64,000 nucleotides of DNA from Streptomyces sp. NRRL S-340 (GTDB taxonomy: Bacteria > Actinomycetota > Actinomycetes > Streptomycetales > Streptomycetaceae). Below the pieces are notes generated by a model that ran no database searches, was not told where the DNA came from, and worked only from the letters and a program-made list of their open reading frames with translations. The stretch is taken from positions 166,039 to 230,038 of the forward strand of contig NZ_JOIY01000027.1 of assembly GCF_000720185.1 (NCBI RefSeq). Direction: 5' to 3'. This document shows, piece after piece, positions 59,883 through 64,000 of this stretch (positions are counted from its first letter, which is position 1; the number at the start of each line of letters is the position of its first letter). A program made the position numbers and the translations under genes.

Positions 59883-60632
59883 CTACGCCGCGTGCCCGCC
59901 GTCCACGGCGAACTCCGCGCCGGTGACGTAGGCCGCGTCACCCCCCGCCAGATAGGCCACCATCGACGCCACCTCGTCGGGGGTACCGAAGCGGCCGAGC
60001 GCCGTCAGCGCCGCCTGCCCGGGCGCGTACGGTCCGTCGGCGGGGTTCATGTCGGTGTCGATCGGGCCTGGGTGCACGATGTTCGCGGTGATCCCGCGCG
60101 GTCCCAGTTCCCTGGCGAGTGCCTTGGTCAGACCGATCAGGGCGGACTTGCCGGTCGCGTAGAGGGTCCCGCCGGGCCCCGGCACGCGCTGGGTCATGCA
60201 GGTGCCGATGGTGATGATCCGGCCCCCCTCCCGCATCCGCACGGCGGCTGCACGGCAGGCGAGGAAGACGGCGCGCACGTTCACGGCGAGCACCCGGTCG
60301 GCATCGGCGAGGGTCAGACTCTCCACCGGGCCCAGCAGGCCCACACCCGCGTTGTTCACCAGTACATCGAGCGCGTCCAGTTCGCCGGCCGCCCGTCCGA
60401 CGACGTCCGACGCCTCCTGCGGGTCCGCCGCGTCCGCGCGCAGCGTCACCGCCCGCCGGCCCAGCCGCCGGATCTCCCGCGCCACGTCCTCGGCCGCCTC
60501 CTTCCCGTTCACGTAGGTGAGGGCCACGTCGGCCCCCTCGCGGGCGAGCCGCAGGGCCGTCGCCGCGCCGATGCCACGGCTGCCGCCGGTCACGAGAGCC
60601 GTCTTTCCTTCGAGGTTCTGCTGAGATGTCAT
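59883..60632 (-). CDS. SDR-family oxidoreductase
   Basis: 249 residues; the ATG follows GGAGG closely. Classical short-chain dehydrogenase: 'ALVTGGSRGIGAATALRLA' (NADP site), 'DVLVNNAGVGLLGPVE', a serine-like region 'IITIGTCM' and the catalytic Tyr-Lys in 'TLYATGKSALIGLTKALARE'. 'NIVHPGPIDTDMNP' and 'VTGAEFAVDGG' match 3-oxoacyl-ACP-reductase-like enzymes. The expected catalytic serine appears as Gly/Thr in 'TIGTCM', so activity may differ. Substrate unknown. Confidence 0.88.
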   Translation of the reverse strand: MTSQQNLEGKTALVTGGSRGIGAATALRLAREGADVALTYVNGKEAAEDVAREIRRLGRRAVTLRADAADPQEASDVVGRAAGELDALDVLVNNAGVGLLGPVESLTLADADRVLAVNVRAVFLACRAAAVRMREGGRIITIGTCMTQRVPGPGGTLYATGKSALIGLTKALARELGPRGITANIVHPGPIDTDMNPADGPYAPGQAALTALGRFGTPDEVASMVAYLAGGDAAYVTGAEFAVDGGHAA

Positions 60633-60707
60633 GCCTCCATCCCAGCGGCCGGCCCGTACCGGCGCTGGCGGCCATCGGACGCCGAGGTCCCGGCTGGTGG
60701 CACGGCG

Positions 60708-60743
60708 GACGGCCCGCACTCTGACGCAGGAGTGCGGGCCGTC
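60708..60743. terminator. Terminator for the secreted inhibitor-like gene
   Basis: A perfect 14-bp stem (GACGGCCCGCACTC 60708-60721, complement 60730-60743) with an 8-nt loop, 16 bp past the stop at 60760 (minus strand). Confidence 0.8.
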
Positions 60744-60759
60744 GCCGGCGCGGCGCGGG

Positions 60760-61116
60760 TCAGCAGTGGGAGGCGGAGCTGATGCGGACCTTGTCGACCA
60801 CCCACGAGTTGAACGTGGTGACGTAGCCGGGCGGGGTGCAGTGCGTCCTGCCGTTGGTGAAGTGCGTGTACACGACGTCGTCGTGGCGGGTGTTCACCAT
60901 CTTGGTGGCGCCCTTGCTGGCCCCGAGCTTCTGCCAGCCGCTGGTGACGTCCTTGTACGAGCCCGTCTTCTTGGAGCCCTTGTAGAAGCAGACGTACGGG
61001 TAGGAACAGCCGGCGGTGGCGGACTGCGGGGCCGCCGAGGCCGACGGCGCGAAGGCCAGGCCGGAGCTCACGGCCACGGCGGCCACGGAGAGGGCGAGGT
61101 GCCTGCGGATGTTCAT
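60760..61116 (-). CDS. Small secreted protein, peptidase-inhibitor I36-like
   Basis: 118 residues; ATG with GGAAGGAAA upstream. Signal peptide 1-28 ('AVAVSSGLAFAPSASA'). The mature part has the cysteine pattern 'GCSYPYVCFYKGSKKTGSYK' and 'THCTPPGY' seen in the SMPI-like I36 inhibitors and related beta-gamma-crystallin folds. Probably blocks a secreted protease or acts as a wall-stress protein; the inhibitor role is inferred only. Confidence 0.7.
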   Translation of the reverse strand: MNIRRHLALSVAAVAVSSGLAFAPSASAAPQSATAGCSYPYVCFYKGSKKTGSYKDVTSGWQKLGASKGATKMVNTRHDDVVYTHFTNGRTHCTPPGYVTTFNSWVVDKVRISSASHC

Positions 61117-61494
61117 CGGGTCGGTTTCCTTCCCGGTGACGGGCCGGGTCCCCCCGTCGGGTCCCCCGAGTTGGCCCGTGGTGCGTGCGGGACGCGGCGC
61201 CGGCGGTCTTGCGGCGCCGCGGTCCTGCTGGGCCAAGAACCTACGGGCGGTCGCGGTGCCCGGTCGTCCCGCACGGGGTGGAACTTGCCGCACCACCGGT
61301 GCGGTAGGACCGTCGTATCTACAACTCACGGTGTACGACACCGCGTTGACCCTCTTGCGGCAGACCGCGGCATCGGCGGGAGGGAGGGCGGGCGTCCGTC
61401 GCCGACCGGGTTCGTATGAACGTCCGGGGAACAGATGAACGGCCGAGGTCAACCGCCGGTGAATTCACCGGACTTGCCGGGAAACTCCACGGCA

Positions 61495-61522
61495 TTGTCA
61501 TTGACATGCCACTGTCTACGCG
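61495..61522 (+). promoter_or_regulatory. RNase promoter TTGTCA-N16-TACGCG
   Basis: -35 at 61495-61500, -10 at 61517-61522. The predicted start point coincides with the ATG at 61530, so the mRNA would be leaderless. Confidence 0.5.
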
Positions 61523-61529
61523 CGTCATC

Positions 61530-61934
61530 ATGAGTTCCATGAGATTCCCCCCACGCATGACCCGCATCGGCGCCGCGGGCGCCCTCCTGTCCGCCCTCCT
61601 CGTGGGCGGCACCGTCTCCGCCGGCCAGGCCGGTGCCGCCACGGCCTCGGTCGGCAGCATCTGCTACGGCGCCCTGCCCTCCCAGGCCCACGACACGCTG
61701 GACCTGATCGACCAGGGCGGCCCCTTCCCGTACTCGCAGGACGGCAGCGTCTTCCAGAACCGCGAGGGCGTCCTGCCCAGCCGGGCCGGCGGCTACTACC
61801 ACGAGTACACGGTGATCACCCCCGGTTCCCCCACCCGGGGCGCCCGCCGGATCGTCACCGGCGAGCGGACCCAGGAGGACTACTACACCTCGGACCACTA
61901 CGCCACGTTCGACCTCGTCGACTTCGGCTGCTGA
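61530..61934 (+). CDS. Secreted guanyl-specific ribonuclease (RNase Sa family)
   Basis: 134 residues from the leaderless ATG. Signal peptide to about residue 38 ('GAAGALLSALLVGGTVSAGQ'). The mature enzyme follows RNase Sa nearly residue by residue: disulphide Cys45 and Cys134, 'GPFPYSQDGSVFQNRE', catalytic Glu92 in 'YYHEYTVITPG', Arg103 and Arg107, and His123 in 'SDHYATF'. It cuts RNA after G. No barstar-like inhibitor gene is seen nearby. Confidence 0.93.
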   Translation: MSSMRFPPRMTRIGAAGALLSALLVGGTVSAGQAGAATASVGSICYGALPSQAHDTLDLIDQGGPFPYSQDGSVFQNREGVLPSRAGGYYHEYTVITPGSPTRGARRIVTGERTQEDYYTSDHYATFDLVDFGC

Positions 61935-62005
61935 GGCGGCTGCCGGGCGGCCTCCCCACCGGCCGCCCGGCGCACACCTGCCGCCTGCCGCCTGCCGCTC
62001 ACCGC

Positions 62006-62203
62006 TCACCGCTTGCGGCTGTCGGCGGCGGCGAACAGGGCGCACGCCAGCACGATCAGGACGAAGCTCACGAACACCTCGTAGCCGTGCAGGAACGGCA
62101 CCCGCCGCACCATCCCCACGTGCCAGTCGGTGAACTCCTGCACCAGCCCCAGTACGCCCTGCACCAGGGCGATGAAGCCGACGGCCTCCAGAACCTTCTT
62201 CAT
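62006..62203 (-). CDS. Small two-segment membrane protein
   Basis: 65 residues. Two hydrophobic stretches ('AVGFIALVQGVLGLVQEF' and 'EVFVSFVLIVLACALFAAA') with a short basic-aromatic loop and a basic C terminus 'DSRKR'. No family recognised. Divergent from the sensor kinase gene. Confidence 0.6.
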   Translation of the reverse strand: MKKVLEAVGFIALVQGVLGLVQEFTDWHVGMVRRVPFLHGYEVFVSFVLIVLACALFAAADSRKR

Positions 62204-62382
62204 GCGTCCGAGGCTCGCCCCGCGGTCCCCCCGCGCGCATCGGCCACGGGGCGGGAGGCGGCCGACCGAGGTCCACGGTCCGTCCGGGACGGAGAGCCGA
62301 AGGTCGCCCGCGCCGCGACTTTGGTCGCGGATGCGCTCCGGGCGCGGTGGAGGCCTCTCTCCGTTGCGTAGATTTGTCGACT

Positions 62383-63633
62383 GTGACAGCAGACGGGACG
62401 ACGCGGGAACCGACGGAGCGCGCCGGACGGCGGTGGTGGCTGCCCTCCGCCGTGGCCGACGGACTCGGCCCCGAGGCGGGACGCGCCGGGCGGACCCGGC
62501 GCACCGCGCGTGACTGGTTCGTCGACTTCTCCTGTTTCTTCCTCGCCGTGCTCCTCGGCGCCAGCGCCGTCAGCTCCCTGTCCCACGAGCAGGACCTGCC
62601 GCGGGTCCTGGCCGTCACCGACCAGGTCGTCGGGGCGCTGGCCTGCGCCGCGGTCTGGCTGCGCCGCCGCTGGCCCCTCGGGCTGGCCGTCGCCATGATC
62701 CCCGTCGGCGTGGTCTCGAACACCGCGGGCGGTGCCGTCGTCGTCGCCCTCTTCACCCTCACCGTGCACCGCCCCTTGCGGTACGTGGTCTGGGTGGGCG
62801 GCGCCCAGCTCGCGCTGATCCCGCTCTTCTACTGGCTGCGCCCGGACCCCGACCTGCCGTATCCGGGCATCGTCGTCTTCGCCGTGCTCCTCACCCTCTC
62901 GGTCATCGGCTGGGGCATGTTCGTACGGTCCAAGCGGCAGCTCATGCTGAGCCTGCGGGACCGGGCGCGGCGGGCCGAGACGGAGGCGCGGCTGCGCGCC
63001 GAGCAGGCGCAGCGGCTCGCCCGGGAGGCCATCGCCCGGGAGATGCACGACGTCCTCGCGCACCGGCTGACCCTGCTCAGCGTGCACGCCGGCGCGCTGG
63101 AGTTCCGGCCCGACGCGCCCCGCGAGGAGATCGTGCGGGCCGCCGGGGTCATCCGGGAGAGCGCGCACGAGGCCCTGCAGGACCTGCGGGAGATCATCGG
63201 CGTCCTGCGCGCCGGGGACTCCGACGACGCCGGGCGCCCGCAGCCCACCCTGGCCGCGCTGGACGCCCTGGTCGCCGAGTCCCGCGAGGCCGGCATGAAG
63301 GTGACGCTGACCGGTCAGGTCGTCGACCCGGCCGCGGTGCCCGCCTCGGTCGGCCGCACCGCGTACCGCATCGCCCAGGAGGCCCTGACCAACGCCCGCA
63401 AGCACGCCCCCGGCGCGGAGGTGACCGTGACCGTCACCGGCGGCGCCGGGCGCGACCTCGCCGTCCACGTACACAACCCGCCGCCGGAGGGGGAGGTGCC
63501 GCACGTCCCCGGCTCCGGCCAGGGCCTCATCGGCCTCACCGAACGCGCCGTCCTGGCGGGCGGCACCCTGCGCCACGGGCCGACCCCGGACGGCGGCTTC
63601 GAGGTGCGGGCCCGCCTGCCGTGGCCGGCCTGA
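62383..63633 (+). CDS. Sensor histidine kinase (NarL-partner type)
   Basis: 416 residues. The GTG lies 8 bp after TAGATT (62369-62374), a good -10, so the transcript is probably leaderless. Four to six membrane segments (residues 45-200), then a coiled linker ('RRAETEARLRAEQAQRLARE'), phospho-acceptor 'AIAREMHDVLAHRLTLLSVH', N box 'RIAQEALTNARKHAPGAEVT' and G box 'GSGQGLIGLTERAVLAGGTL'. Its response regulator is not downstream within the window. Confidence 0.88.
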   Translation: MTADGTTREPTERAGRRWWLPSAVADGLGPEAGRAGRTRRTARDWFVDFSCFFLAVLLGASAVSSLSHEQDLPRVLAVTDQVVGALACAAVWLRRRWPLGLAVAMIPVGVVSNTAGGAVVVALFTLTVHRPLRYVVWVGGAQLALIPLFYWLRPDPDLPYPGIVVFAVLLTLSVIGWGMFVRSKRQLMLSLRDRARRAETEARLRAEQAQRLAREAIAREMHDVLAHRLTLLSVHAGALEFRPDAPREEIVRAAGVIRESAHEALQDLREIIGVLRAGDSDDAGRPQPTLAALDALVAESREAGMKVTLTGQVVDPAAVPASVGRTAYRIAQEALTNARKHAPGAEVTVTVTGGAGRDLAVHVHNPPPEGEVPHVPGSGQGLIGLTERAVLAGGTLRHGPTPDGGFEVRARLPWPA

Positions 63634-64000
63634 CGGGCGGGCCCACCTGCCGTGGCCGGCCTGACGGGGGCGCGCGTCCGGCGGTGGACGAGAACACCCG
63701 GCGGTGGACGGGAACACCCGGCGGTGGACGGGAACACCCGGCGGTGGACCGGGCGCGCGCTCGGTCCACCGCGCGCGCCGGGCGCGGGTTGGAGTACGAG
63801 TCGACGTGCGCGCCCGGCGTACGCGCACGCGGGCGCGCCGACGCACGCCGATCACCGCCCACGGGACGGGCCGCGTCCCCTTCGAGGCGGCTGGGGGCCG
63901 GTCCTCGGCCGAGTCCTTCGGACCGCCCCGGGTGCTCCGGGGCCCGCCCGCCCCCCCCCGTACCCCGGGCCTCCCGCCCGGCCCGTCAGGGCAGCAGGAC
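63634..64000. other. Right-edge region with short repeats, no gene
   Basis: 367 bp. The block CTGCCGTGGCCGGCCTGACG at the kinase stop is duplicated 31 bp further on, then a 20-bp unit (GCGGTGGACGGGAACACCCG) is repeated at 63681-63740 with a partial fourth copy. At 63986-64000 the minus strand ends '...VLLP stop', possibly the tail of a gene outside the window. Confidence 0.6.
63681..63750. repeat. 20-bp tandem repeat, three and a half copies
   Basis: Units at 63681, 63701 and 63721 are GCGGTGGACGGGAACACCCG (the first with one A for G), followed by a partial copy at 63741. Confidence 0.9.

Overview
The window is high-GC actinobacterial chromosome. The G/C-saturated third codon positions, many GTG starts, several leaderless starts, and the gene families present (DUF3040, DUF397 with DUF5753-type XRE regulators, LAL-type LuxR regulators, GH46 chitosanase, RNase Sa) all point to Streptomyces. 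No rRNA, tRNA, CRISPR array, phage or intact insertion sequence is visible. I read 55 probable protein genes, several promoters and operators, about a dozen strong hairpin terminators, and at least six short tandem or dispersed repeats.

Layout. 0-18 kb is a mixed region: an MmyB-type XRE regulator, a DUF3040 protein, an MgtC / pyruvyl-transferase pair, a PPOX-class flavoenzyme, a secreted trypsin, a giant LAL regulator, a GAF-LuxR regulator divergent from two acyl-CoA synthetases, an MFS exporter with a beta-propeller lipoprotein-like partner, and a secreted phosphoesterase-discoidin-chitosanase fusion. 19-33.7 kb is a purine/glyoxylate island: gcl, catalase, tartronate semialdehyde reductase and hydroxypyruvate isomerase, a small regulator, uraD-uraH-uricase, two NCS2 permeases and 8-oxoguanine deaminase. 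33.8-48.7 kb is accessory: phosphatase, a decayed beta-lactamase, a secreted EEP nuclease-like protein, a whiJ-like trio, alaA/HxlR, a VWA operon, a divergent pair of NIS siderophore synthetases, a pentapeptide-repeat protein and a HipA-like kinase. 48.9-59.6 kb returns to the theme with malate synthase, a MobA-like nucleotidyltransferase, and allR-allB-alc, interrupted by a two-component system and an ABC exporter. The last 4 kb holds an SDR, a secreted inhibitor-like protein, RNase Sa and a second sensor kinase.

How the genes work together. The purine genes make nearly a full route: 8-oxoguanine to urate (deaminase), urate to 5-hydroxyisourate to OHCU to allantoin (uricase, UraH, UraD), allantoin to allantoate to ureidoglycolate plus urea (AllB, Alc), and glyoxylate to tartronate semialdehyde and glycerate (Gcl, TSR, Hyi) or to malate (AceB). 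Catalase would remove the H2O2 made by uricase. Ureidoglycolate lyase, glycerate kinase, urease and xanthine dehydrogenase are not in the window.

The strongest regulatory signal is a repeated operator. Five promoters (gcl, catalase, hyi, aceB, allR/allB) carry two 15-bp TTCC-N7-GAA elements spaced exactly 21 bp, placed over or just after the -10 box. This is most simply the operator of the IclR-family protein encoded at 55975-56775 (AllR). A second motif, TTCAAC-N5-GTTGAM, occurs at four of the pathway promoters including the urate operon, which lacks the first motif. That suggests a second, urate- or H2O2-linked control layer.
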